64,000 nucleotides of DNA from Cercis canadensis (taxonomy: Eukaryota > Streptophyta > Magnoliopsida > Fabales > Fabaceae), in the NCBI GenBank assembly GCA_003255065.1, contig QAOA01000707.1, positions 186,001-250,000 of the forward strand, read 5' to 3'. The notes below the pieces were generated by a model. The model saw only the letters and a program-made list of their open reading frames with translations. It searched no databases and was not told where the DNA came from. This document shows, piece after piece, positions 10,681 to 22,309 of the stretch; position 1 is the first letter of the stretch, and each line of letters starts with the position of its first letter. A program made the position numbers and the translations under genes.

Positions 10681-13090
10681 TCAGATATGCTTTCCAAGGA
10701 AGTCAAGGATAAGTTGATTCACCTGTTCAGGAAATTGCTCCTGAACAAAATGAGTTCCCTCAGGGATATACGTGATCTTCAAATTTGGGGTAAACTCTTT
10801 CGCCTTCCCACTCTTTAAAAAGTCCTCAAATCCGGGAAATTTAAGGGCATAGTCCTTGCCACCCATTATCAGAAATGCTGGAACTTTAACTATTATATCT
10901 GGTAAGTTGAAGACTTCATCGATTGACCTAGAATGAAATTAAACCAATATCATTAACAATGATGCACCTGCAGCTCAGAAAATCTAGGAGGCACAAAGAC
11001 TATGCTGCTAATTTTAGTTCAGTAGTAATCCAGATCACTTTAATTTATATACCATTTCACAGAAAAGGAATGCAAAAGTGAACTTCATGCAAAAATTTCC
11101 ATACTTGGATTGGAAGTGGGAAAAATAAGAAAGCATATTAGAGGATAAAAACCTTCCATGCAATGGGGAACTCTTGAATAGTAAAATTCTAGCTTTCTTT
11201 TAGATAAGTCCTCAGTTACTTGTCCTTTGAACAAGAATGATTCACTTACCTGTAAGGAACCTTCAATGCAGTTTGGAATCCAGATTTCTCAAACAATGCC
11301 CCATATGCCGCGAGATCTTCCTCTGTGAACCAAGGGGGAAGAGGAGTAGATGGTTCCACCAAATCCATAATCTCCTGGTTTTCTGGAGCAATTGGTATCT
11401 CACTTCTAGAGAAGAGGATGTAAATGTTTCGAACAACTGTCTTGGCGTCTAGACGTCCAAAATCAGCCTCTGCCCTACCAGGTTCCTAACATGGACAGAA
11501 CAAAGTTACAATGACATTGCTGGTGATAACAGTTGAGAGTCAAATGAATTTAAGCTTACCTGCCATCTCAAAATGTAGAAGCCTTCAGGAAGGTATTTGT
11601 GGAACACAGAGGGTCTTGGGGGGAAGTATGGCGATCCCAAAGTGACAACTCCCAAGACCCTCTCCGGGTGTAGAATCGAAAATCGATATGCCGGCTTAGC
11701 TCCAAAATCTTTTGCAACCAGAAAAACCTAGTTTGATTGTCCAGGGAAGGGATGGAATAAGGTTAAAAATTGATGAAATGGTCCTATAAGGTACAAGTAA
11801 GCAACTCTTATGCTCAATACTTCCTTTTTTTGACAATGTATTATGGAAAAACATCAAGATTGATCACTTTTTGAACAGCTAATTCTGGATTCTCTTAAAG
11901 GGTAAAGGGGTAGATTTTACCCCCAGACTAAGAAATTTAATTTATTTTTTTTAACTTTATGGACAAGTTAACTTTGTTCTTTCTTCACAATGCACAGGCC
12001 AAATTAACATATCAAAAATATCTTGAGTGAACTATTGAGACAAGGTTCATATCAAATACGCCTTCAGATAGACAATAAGCTTATGCCACAATTAAAGAGT
12101 ATCAATTTTGATGGTCAAAACATGTGTGACACTAAATCTTTCATTGCATCTATAAAAACATGATAGAAAAGCAACATCTGCTGAAAACCATAGGTGCTGC
12201 AACTGAGGAATAAAATGGGATTTCTCAAGCAGCAAAGCATCCTTTATGAATCAAGTAAGTTAGCCTCAACGATTTCCCTTCAAATCCCTAAAATTGGATT
12301 AAGTGAAGGCAGAGCTGATAAAATATAATCAAAGATTCAAAGTTGTCACCTTTACACTGCATTTTCTCCGGAAACAAACAGAAAGTTCAGAAATTGAATG
12401 AAAACCTTTGCAAGACCGAGAGAATCGAGAATTGCTAGGAGGTCATTGATTAGGTCAGTGAAGGTGGCCTTTTCGGGTTCAAGTGGCGGGTCAGAGAGTC
12501 CGTATCCTCTGTGATCGGGTGCAATAGCTCTGAAGCCGGCGTTGGCCAGAGCAATCATCTGGNTAGCCTCAACGATTTCCCTTTAAATCCCTAAAATTGG
12601 ATTAAGTGAAGGCAGAGCTGATAAAATATAATCAAAGATTCAAAGTTGTCACCTTTACACTGCATTTTCTCGGGAAACAAACAGAAAGTTCAGAAATTGA
12701 ATGAAAACCTTCGCAAGACCGAGAGAATCGAGAATTGCTAGGAGGTCATTGATTAGGTCAGTGAAGGTGGCCTTTTCGGGTTCAAGTGGCGGGTCAGAGA
12801 GTCCGTATCCTCTGTGATCGGGTGCAATAGCTCTGAAGCCGGCGTTGGCCAGAGCAATCATCTGGTGGCGCCAAGAGTACCATATCTCCGGGAACCCATG
12901 GAGGAAAACGACGACGTTAGGACCTGCAAGAAGACTAAAAAGAATGGTGGGTATCTGATTGATCGGATCAAAAGAGGCGTAAGGAGGAATAAAATGAAGT
13001 GGGATGTAGACGATTCTAACCGGTTCCTGTCTCGGCTACGTGAAGTTTCAGGCCTGCTACCTCGATGAACTTGTGCTGGATTTGGTCCAT
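10681..13090 (-). CDS. Epoxide hydrolase (alpha/beta hydrolase fold), tandem copy 2
   Basis: Exons are 13021-13090, 12709-12923, 11560-11727, 11250-11485 and 10681-10927. Their sizes (70, 215, 168, 236, 247 nt) are identical to copy 1, giving 311 residues. HGFP, VAKDFGA, FYILRWQ, KVPYR, MGGKDY and PEGTHFVQ motifs are all kept. Differences are scattered: APDYRG to APDHRG, PSQPENATF to PLEPEKATF, RPAYLFALVH to KPAYRFSILH, ALYEKSG to ALFEKSG, and several in the last exon (PGFEDFLKSGKAKEFTPN). Several lie on the surface or near the cap, so substrate preference may differ (inference). A second partial exon 2 at 12406-12562 lies inside intron 2 as assembled. It ends at the N at 12563 and is best explained as an unmerged contig overlap, so it should be left out of the model. 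Confidence 0.92.
12261..12865. repeat. Direct duplication across single N (12261-12562 / 12564-12865)
   Basis: The two arms are each 302 bases long with about three substitutions: ttcaaatccc/tttaaatccc, tctccgg/tctcggg and cctttgc/ccttcgc. They cover most of exon 2 of the second epoxide hydrolase and part of intron 2. Equal length, near identity and an N at the exact midpoint suggest two haplotype contig ends placed side by side. Confidence 0.85.
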
Positions 13091-13825
13091 CAGCGAGTGT
13101 GTCTTTGTTGACTGTTGAGTTCTGCTGCTGCTACTTAGAAGGTTTATCCAGTAGATGACTTGGGTTGAGAGTTGAGAGTTGAGAGTTGAGACCCGAGGAA
13201 AAGAGAAGCCAGTTGATTATGCCACTTGGCACCACTTCTTTTTGTTTGGTACCATAATTCTGGCTTTTTGTTTCTTTTTTTTGTCTGGGAGCCCGCACTA
13301 GTGGAAAATTTATTTTCTTCTAGAACCTTACCTCTCCAGAGTCCAGATTAGGTGTATTTGAATAAGATTTTTCAAAAGTTAGAGAGATAAAGAGAGTTGA
13401 TGATGGCATAATGAGAAAGGGCAAAAAAAAAATATTGTAAGTAGAGAATTAATTTTTGAATAAATTATGTAAAATTATTTTATCTAAAATAATAGTATGT
13501 GTTTTATGAAATAATATTTAAAATATAAATAAATAGGTTGTGTATTATGAAGTATAAATAAAATAATTTATGAAATAGTAAAAATATAATGAATTATACC
13601 AAAAAGTAATAGAAAATTGATAATAGAAGAATTAGGTTTGTGCATTCAAATGATTTTTTTTTTTTTTTGTTTGGGTACATGCATATGATATTTAAACATG
13701 GATCCTGTCGTATCATCATGAGCTAACATGTATAAAGAAACAAAGAAATTTCACTTTGATTTTAGTGTGATGTATAAATCCAAATTTTATTGTTTATTAT
13801 AAGATATTTAGTGTTGAACTATTAT

Positions 13826-15279
13826 AGAGTGGGTGAAGAGAAATTATTCTATTTTAATGTTCAGGTATATCACAGACCTTAACGATAATTTATAATAATA
13901 TTTACAGATTATATATGTGAAATCATAAAAAGAAGAGAATTTAATGATACTAATAATTGTGTTATACTAATAATCAAAGGTCTAGAGTGGGTTCTTCTAA
14001 GATTATCAAGTATATTAATTGTGTTCTTATAACCAGTTAATTGTTTAGATACACTACTCTTTCTTTGAGGTATTTTACTTCCTTTTTGAGCATTTCGTTA
14101 TAAGCCTACAACTACAACAAGCATAATTCAAAGAATCAGAAGCTAGAAAACACATATTAGAGTGGAAAAATTCTCACTTTCGTAACAGTATGTGATTATT
14201 TCAAATTTTTAATGGCAACCCTCTGATAATCATAAAGCATTTGATTCCATATTTGATCTTGAATACTCTATTCCCAAATGAAAAGCAAAACAAAATGCAG
14301 TATAAGAAGAAAGAGTAGAAAGGATGGTGATAATATAGATGAAGAGTACAAGAATATGGAAAGCGTGAACCAACAGGTGTTCATGGAAATTCTTCAATAT
14401 AATATGCATGAAGATTGAAAACTTACACATATTATTACACACTTGAAATGCGATTCTATGTTGTTGCTGCGAGAAATGGGAAATGCTAGTAGTAAAAATT
14501 GAACCTAAGTCTTATAAGTAAAGTATTTCGATTCTTATCAACTAAACCAACTCCATTAACCAAATGAAAGTAAGTTAAATATGTTTGTCCGGCTTTATAT
14601 TTTATACATTTGTATCATTTGCATCTCTGTCATCCAACAATACAAACTTAAAAGTTCTCTCTTTGAACCTTTGATAATAAGGATAACTAGTTAATCAGTT
14701 CAAAAATTTGTATTTAATCAATTTTGAAATGGTTAATATTCCCTTAAATGTCCAATTATACATGGTTCATCAACTGAGGCCCTCCAAAAAGATAGAACAA
14801 TGAATTGCAAGGGTATGACATATTTTTTTTTTTTATATACTTTTGACTAGAATTTTAAGATCAATATTCATAAAACTCAAAAGTTTTGAGAATAATTTCG
14901 ATATCACTTATATTACATATAAGCTTCGAATAACGGCATATACCAGTTCCTAGTCGTAATGGAAAATGTTTTACCAATAGTATTGTGATTGTCATGAACT
15001 ATCATAAGATTCAAAGATGATGTAGAGGTCACATGATTAGGGTAAATCATGAAAATTTATATATTCAACTATATTCTATTATAAATTTGGTTTCACTAAA
15101 TAAGTTTCTTTTGTTTAAGATATGAGGGTGGAAATACTGGGATGTGGACCGTTCACATAAAATTGCAACTGATGATTTTATTCATATTAATTATAATTTT
15201 TTATTACAATAATCAGAAGCATCAATTATTGTATATTATTGATGTATAGGAAATAAGCATGTGCTATGACTCCTTTATG
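13826..15279. other. Gene-free AT-rich stretch with a SINE remnant
   Basis: No gene is supported. The stretch contains the SINE-like fragment at 14480-14562. A segment near 14765-14815 resembles 5740-5800. From 15100 onward it resembles the 2300-2830 flank of gene A1, so it is part of an old segmental duplication. Confidence 0.4.
14480..14562 (-). mobile_element. SINE fragment, tRNA-like head
   Basis: On the minus strand this reads ggagttggtttagttgataa (A-box region). About 45 bp later it has a degenerate B box, ttaggttcaatttttac. The spacing and wording match the head of the SINE at 4708. No A tail or target-site duplication was found, so it is a decayed or truncated copy. Confidence 0.5.
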
Positions 15280-15871
15280 AAGTCTCATGCCCAAATTTCT
15301 TCTTCATCAGTTGCCAGATCTCATTGACTTCAAGCCCTGGTTATCAGAAATAATAGATAAGAATTTAAATGCAAATTACATGGATTCTTTTTATTACCAA
15401 TATTTGAAAAATTAAATATTGTTTAAAATTATATCAAGTGTAGAATACCTTTTTTCCTGCTGAAGTCATCTCAATGAGTTTCTTGTACATGTCAAGGAAC
15501 GCCTAAAAAACAAAATTAAAGGATTTACAAAATAGATTCAAAACAGAAGATCATTTAGGAAAATAATTAGGTATTTATAAGTAATTTTTTTTTTTTTTTG
15601 TAAATACCACGAGTATTGCATGAGACTAATCTTATTCGATGGTTTAAACAACTAAAGGCGCATGTTTAAGATTTAATTTGTTACCAGTTGAACCAAACGC
15701 TTGTTAGTGATTGATTTAAAGAAAGAATGGATAGTTCAAAAATATTGAAGAAACTATTGTTGAAAGTTTCTCATAATTTATCAAATGTCATTCTCATACC
15801 ATTAATTCCAAGGTAAGTTTGAATTGCTTTGTCACCCTTTTCACCTCCTTCGTTAGTACCTGGCGAAGTTC
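15280..15871 (-). pseudogene. Degraded paralogue A2 of small helical gene A1
   Basis: On the minus strand the exon 15800-15871 (72 nt, ELRQVLTKEVKRVTKQFKLT...) has exactly the length, phase and position of the A1 exon 3987-4058. It is followed by 15449-15502 (AFLDMYKKLIEMTSAGKK). A last part after an AG near 15340 reads LEVNEIWQLMKKKFGHETS in one frame. The junction phase does not fit that frame, and the in-phase reading stops after about nine residues. The expected first exon lacks an ATG and has an in-frame TAA just upstream. A truncated pseudogene is the simplest reading. A short functional variant cannot be excluded. Confidence 0.35.
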
Positions 15872-16411
15872 CTGCAGAAAAACAAACAGGCACGTAGCAA
15901 TGGTGAAACACAGAAAATTAAGTGAAGGACATGCATAACTACACAAACTCATACGGCTTCAAATTTTCTTTACAAACATCTAGAAATAATTGGAGTCTTT
16001 AATTGAAAAAATTGAAACCAAACAAGACTTAAACCCTACTTCTAGCTCTTTAGTTGCTTAGTATGAAAAAAAATATTGTAAAATTAGATATCACAATTGA
16101 ATTGCTTTACTTTGAACTCAAATCGGCCGTAATGATATTCAAGTTAGCACAATATGTCTTTATTTGTGTGGGCTAAAAGCCTGTGCAATTTACTTCATAT
16201 TATATATTGCTAATGCTAACACATTCAACAGATTTAGCAATTTTTCTCTCTCTCTCTTTGTATCTCTGGTTAGATTCTCAGACAATTTTATTTATTTTAT
16301 GATAGTATAGGGACTAAAAATTTTAGTTTTAAAATAGGAGGACCGAAATGTTCACATAACTAAAATAAGAGACTAAAATTGTAATTAAATAATTTTTTTT
16401 AAAAAAGTAGG

Positions 16412-16910
16412 TTTAAATGTACTGCAGATTCTTATAGTTTGGACAAATTTTAAATCAGATTTTTATAGTTTTTTTTTTTAATCTTTTGAAGTCCTTATAG
16501 TTTGCATTTTTTTTAATTGGGTTATTACTATCACTCCCACTTAGTATTCTGTCAGTTTAATGTTAACATAGCAACTGATTTGTCTATGTGACAATAAAAG
16601 AAGTTGAGGTAGTGTCAAAGTAGCACAAAAATTGTTATCTCATCAAATTTTGGCTCAAAAAAGTGCATAAAAAAATTGATAAGATAGTAATTTTTGTCCC
16701 ATTTTGGCTCCACGTAAGTTTCTTTTATTGCTATATAGACAAGTTGTTTGTCATGTTAGCACTAAATTAATGGATTTATAACAGGGGATGACGACAGAGA
16801 CTTAATTAAAAAAATTTTAAATTATAGTTAAGGACACTAAAAGAGGAAAAAAACTATAGGGGCCTTATTCAATTTTTTTCAAATTACAGGAACCTACAAT
16901 ATATTTAAAT
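16412..16910. mobile_element. Large foldback element (arms about 240 bp)
   Basis: The left arm starts tttaaatgtactgcag and the right arm ends caatatatttaaat. Nearly the whole element folds on itself: 16412-16655 against 16665-16910, with a small loop around 16660. Matching words include cttatagttt/aaactatagg and caaaaattgttatctcatca/tgataagatagtaatttttg. There is no coding capacity. The right half is repeated after the N at 17177. Confidence 0.65.
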
Positions 16911-17785
16911 AAAAAAAAGTATTACTCTCTTAATATTTTTTTTTTTTATAATCTAAAATTTAAAGTAAAGAGAGACTACTCTAACCCCATTGACATTACT
17001 CTCTTAAGTTGAACTTATATGTTGAAAAGTTATGATTTTTTTTTTTATTTTGAATCTAACCCAATTTAATTGAAATAGGTAATTCTTTTGATTTTATAAC
17101 ATTGATTATTGGAGTTTTTAGAATAAAATTTAGATCGTTAAAAATAGACTTAAACAATAAAATATGCCATTTTTTCNACTGATTTGTCTATGTGACAATA
17201 AAAGAAGTTGAGGTAGTGCCAAAGTAGCACAAAAATTGTTATCTCATCAAATTTTGGCTCAAAAAAGTGCATAAAAAAATTGATAAGATAGTAATTTTTG
17301 TGCTATTTTGGCTCCACGTAAGTTTCTTTTATTGCTATATGGACAAGTTGTTTGTCATGTTAGCACTAAATTAATGGATTTATAACAGGGGATGACGACA
17401 GAGACTTAATTAAAAAAAATTTCAAACTATAGTTAAGGACACTAAAAGAGGAAAAAAACTATAGGGGCCTTATTCAATTTTTTTTCAAATTACAGGAACC
17501 TACAATATATTTAAATAAAAAAAAAGTATTACTCTCTTAATATTTTTTTTTTTATAATCTAAAATTTAAAGTAAAGAGAGACTACTCTAACCCCATTGAC
17601 ATTACTCTCTTAAGTTGAACTTATATGTTGAAAAGTTATGATTTTTTTTTTATTTATTTTGAATCTAACCCAATTTAATTGAAATAGGTAATTCTTTTGA
17701 TTTTATAACATTGATTATTGGAGTTTTTAGAATAAAATTTAGATCGTTAAAAATAGACTTAAACAATAAAATATGCCATTTTTTC
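16574..17785. repeat. Direct duplication across single N (16574-17176 / 17178-17785)
   Basis: About 603 and 608 bases are nearly identical, differing by a few substitutions and homopolymer lengths. They lie either side of the N at 17177. The repeat takes in the inner left arm and whole right arm of the foldback element and its downstream flank. This is the largest N-bounded repeat in the window. Confidence 0.85.
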
Positions 17786-18341
17786 TTAACTTTACTCATG
17801 AATAATTATTTCTTAGTGATGAGCAAAGAAAAATAAAATGAGTTTATTAATGTGAAGCTAGAACATAGCATAAAAGACTCAATAGTGCTAAAAGAAAGTG
17901 TCTTTGAAGTAGGTGCAAGTCAGAAAATATGAAATGACCAAAATATTTTATGTTATGTAATTATTCTGTTTATATTTAAACATGATAACTATATATATAA
18001 ATATAACAATCACATATATAAATAGAATAATTACATAGTATCAAGAAATATTTTAATAATTTCTCAAAATATAGCAGGTATTTACTTAGAAGACACATTA
18101 TTTTAGTACCATTGAGTCTTTTATGCAAAGTTTTAGCACCTTGCAATAATAAACTCCAAGAAATTTAAATTTAATAAAAATTTTCATACGTTTTATGTAA
18201 CTATAAGAGATCTTGTTCCTAATCTCTCCGGCTTTGATACACTTTACAATATTCCACTTCAAAAAAGAATTATAGTTACAATATTCAAAATAAGAAACTT
18301 TTAAAACGTTTATAGATTCAGTACTTATAGTTTTTTTTTTN

Positions 18342-18621
<280 letters not shown>

Positions 18622-18752
18622 TATTTAATATGTAATTATTGTGTTCAATTTGTTTTAAGTATGTATTTATTCTCTATTTAATATAATTTTTTGGAAAACT
18701 TTTACTATTTTTTTTCAAATGAATTGCTAAGTTACACATTCCTTTAGAGATA

Positions 18753-19105
18753 GTATAGTGGTACTACACTTATCATTTGAGTGGATTATAGTCAGATTTA
18801 CTTAATAATTTTGGTTTCGTTGTGAATATCTCAAAAAATTGAGTCATTTACTATGTGATAGAATATACAATTTTTTTTTAAATGTAAAAACAATACGATA
18901 TAAAAAAATATGTCAATTTATTTTTTTTTTTTAAAAATTGNTTTAAAAAAAATTGGCACTTTTTTTTATATCGAGCTGTTTTTATATTTTCTTAAAAAAA
19001 TTATATATTTTATCATATATTAAATAACTTAATTTTTAATATCTTTATAATAAAGTCAAAATTATTAAACGATTCTCATAAAAAACCAACCAAGTAACAT
19101 GTGCA
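18753..19105. mobile_element. Foldback element, diverged relative of 3606-3946
   Basis: Arms around 18800-18900 and 18945-19090 are imperfect reverse complements. One pair is tttactatgtgatagaatat against a decayed counterpart near 19010; another is acaatacgatataaaa against ttttatatcgagctgtt. The centre is broken by an N at 18941. It has the same internal wording (gatataa, aaaaattgagt) as the 3606 element. Confidence 0.45.
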
Positions 19106-19199
19106 GTACTCATCTTTTATCAAAGTGACCCTAAAAGTTGCGTTAAGGTACTGATTGACTAACTTTGGACCAGAGCTTAACCCCAACTCCATCGAGAGC

Positions 19200-22100
19200 T
19201 CTCCCAAGTACGAAGCTTTAACCTCTTTCACACCACTATCTTTCTCTTCACTCACTCTTCCTCTTCTCTTTTGTCAATTGTCGTCCATAGCAAGTGTTTT
19301 TGAGTTTTCTCTCTGCAAAGCCGAAACCGAAACCCCCAAGTATATAGCGCAATCAAAGCTCCTGGTCTTCGGGTTTTCTTCCTTCTTCTTTGGCTTCAAG
19401 GGTAAATTTTAATTGATTCAGATTTGGTTGTTTTGGATTTTTGGCGTGCAATTCTTGAGCTTGATGATTGTGGCTGTTATGATTTTCATAATTGAACTGT
19501 TCGTTAAGGCTAGACTGTCAGCTTCCTCTTGACCTATTGGTTCAAAGTTTTGATTTTCATAATGAATTGTCGTTTTAGTTTAATTGTTGAATCGGAACCT
19601 GTAGCTATACACATTTTCTTTTGATGTATCAGCGGAATTGCTTGGGAAATTAGTTGTCATGGCTCAGGAATTGAATTTCTTTAGGACTTAGCTTCTGGGT
19701 TCTGATGGTTTGGGTTTTCCTGAAGAATGATTGAGAATGAACTGTGAAGTGATAGCATTGGGGAATTTCACTCCACTGAAACTTGACATAAGTACTTCTG
19801 CTTTCTGGCTCAATGATTTACATCAACATGAGAACTGAATTTTATTTTTATTCTTTCTTGGTAAACCTGTAAAATTGGGAATTAAACCTAAGGCCTCTCT
19901 ACCTTTGTCCCATCCCTTTGGGCATTACGGCCGGGTAGCAGAACTGGACATTTTAGTATTCTTGCCATTTTTGTATTATACTTGTATGTCGTAGACACGT
20001 GTATCTAATTAAACACTTTATGTATGGTTTCATCTACTACTGTCATATGGCTCAGAAGATTATTAATTGACACCTTGTTATATTTTCAGGATACGTTTCA
20101 ATTTGAAGTTGAAGTGAAGATACCAATAGATCATGGCAGATTTGGAAAATTTGCTTTTGGAGGCTGCAGGAAGAACTGGTGCAGCAGGGAGGAACCGCCA
20201 CTCACTCCCACCTTCGAGAAGACGACATGATGGCTCATATTCAGATGGTGGGAGTGATTCCAGGGATGATGATTCAGATGATGAGCTTAATTATGCAAGC
20301 AGGAAGCCCTCTGGATCACAAGTTCCTTTGAAGAAGAGATTAGATCCAACAGAAAGAGATGATGATCAGGGAAGTCAGGAAGAAGGGGATGATGACGATG
20401 GTCGTTCTGATCGTGAGGGTGACAGCAGTGATGAATCTGAAGTTGGTAGTGACCTTTATAAGAATGATGATGACAGGCGAAAGCTTTCTGAGATGACAGA
20501 ACTTCAAAGAGAGATGATTTTGTCTGATAGGGCAAGCAAAAAGGATGATAAAAACTTATTGGGGAAGATAGCATCGAAGCGTGAGAAAGGAAAGACTTCT
20601 GTGCCCAGAAAACAGACTCCACCTCTCCCATCATCTCGTATGCGTTCATCATCCAGATCTGCTGACAGGTCAGCTGCCAAGGATGATGCATTAAATGAAT
20701 TGCGTGCAAAGCGGTTGAAACAGCAAGATCCAGAAGCTCACCGCAAACTGAGAGAGGCATCTAGAAGTTCAGGCCCACGGCAGTTCTCACCAAAACGCAA
20801 ACCTTTCACTTCAGCAAGTCTTAGTAGTTCAAGCCATAGTGAGAGTGAAAGTAGGTCTCACAGTGATGATGAAGGGTCAACTGGGGATGGAGGAATGGGT
20901 GACAGTGATGATGATAGGGCAATATCTGGTTCTGAGGGGCCAACATTTGAGGATATAAGAGAAATCACTATTCGCAGGTCAAAACTTGCAAAATGGATTA
21001 TGGAACCTTTCTTTGAGGACTTAATTGTTGGTTGCTTTGTAAGAGTTGGTATTGGAAGATCAAAGTCTGGACCTATCTACAGGCTCTGCATGGTGAAAAA
21101 TGTTGATGCCACAGAACCTGAGCGGCAGTATAAATTAGAAAATAAAACCACATACAAGTATTTGAATGTTGTTTGGGGAAATGATAGCTCTGCTGCTAGG
21201 TGGCAAATGGCTATGGTTTCCGACTCTGGTCCACTTGAGGAGGAGTACAAACAGTGGGTAAAGGAAGTAGAGCGAAGTGGTGGCCGGATGCCAACCAAAC
21301 AAGACGTGTTAGAAAAAAAACAGGCTATACAAAAAATTAACACATTTGTCTACTCAGCAGCTATTGTGAATCAGATGTTACAAGAGAAAAAATCGGCCTT
21401 ATCAAGGCCTCTAAATATTGCGGCTGAGAAGGATAGGCTAAGGAGGGACTTGGAAATAGCCCAAAGTAGGCATAATGAGGCAGAAGTGGAGAGGATCAAG
21501 ACAAGACTGCAAGAATTAGAGGCATCCCGGCAAGCAAAGGAGAAAGATGCCAAGGCTTTGAAGCTGGCTGAGATGAATAGAAAGAATAGGTTTGAGAACT
21601 TCAAAAATGCTTCTGAATTGAAGCCAGTAAATATAGGTTTGAAAGCAGGAGAGGCAGGTTATGATCCATTTTCAAGGAGATGGACTCGATCAAGGAACTA
21701 CTATGCTGGAAAACCTGGTGAAGGTGAGGCTGAAGCTGAAAATATTAACACCAATGGTACAGTTCCGGGTGCAGGCAGCAATGAGACTGGAACAACAGTC
21801 ATGACAGAGGCTGGCCTGGTTGCTACTGCTGCAGCCTTGGAAGCTGCTGCTGGTGCTGGGAAGTTAGTAGATACAAGTGCTCCAGTGGATCAAGGGACAG
21901 AGTCAAATATGCTGCACAATTTTGAGTTGCCAATTTCATTAGCTCTACTTCAAAAGTTTGGTGGATCCCAAGGTGCTCAGGCAGGATTCATGGCTAGGAA
22001 ACAAAGGATAGAAGCAACTGTTGGATTCCGGATCCCAGAAAATGATGGCCGGAGGCATGCACTGACACTGACAGTTAGCGATTACAAAAGAAGAAGAGGA

Positions 22101-22300
22101 CTTCTATGAAATTTGTTTCTGCCTGCTGCCTGGTTGAGGTAACAATTTTCATTTTCTGTTGCACCGGATCAGGTCAACTGTTGGCTTGAATTGATTCTTG
22201 TAGTTGTCTTGTGCCCTTGAACATCTCAGAATGTTTTTTAAGAGTTCATTGTGTTTTCATATCTTTGTTTTTATTCCCAGAAAAAATAGAAAAGAAAGAA
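19200..22300 (+). CDS. VIP5: VIP5 / RTF1 homologue, PAF1 complex subunit (Plus3 domain); CDS 20133-22109
   Basis: The 658-residue coding region 20133-22109 is uninterrupted. A 5' UTR exon around 19200-19400 appears to be spliced across an intron, with donor after caag near 19400 and acceptor at 20088-20089, into the ATG-containing exon. The N-terminus MADLENLLLEAAGRTG is typical of plant VIP5. Residues about 35-265 are acidic and Ser/Lys/Arg rich. The Plus3 domain lies at about 270-400 (TFEDIREITIRRSKLAKWIM, VGCFVRVGIGRSK, YRLCMVKNVD, YLNVVWGNDS). A charged coiled coil follows at about 430-500 (EKDRLRRDLEIAQSRHNEAE). The Ala-rich tail ends in YKRRRGLL. RTF1 binds the Spt5-Pol II elongation complex and promotes H2B ubiquitination. 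In Arabidopsis VIP5 maintains FLC expression. It is nuclear. The start and full length look intact. Confidence 0.95.
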
Positions 22301-22309
22301 ATTGTACTA

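Larger units (their letters stand above)
10437..13825. repeat. Tandem duplication unit 2 (epoxide hydrolase plus flanks)
   Basis: This is the partner of 6497-9690. The unit is longer by about 200 bp, mainly because of the N-bounded repeat at 12261-12865. The promoter side shows a three-fold gttgaga microrepeat near 13168-13190 that copy 1 lacks. The flank 13440-13825 aligns with 9390-9690, with many indels. Confidence 0.75.

Noticed and set aside
12406..12562. Extra exon 2 of the second epoxide hydrolase as a real exon or gene fragment
   Set aside because: It ends at an N and matches the complete exon 2 copy with only about three differences, so an assembly overlap is preferred.
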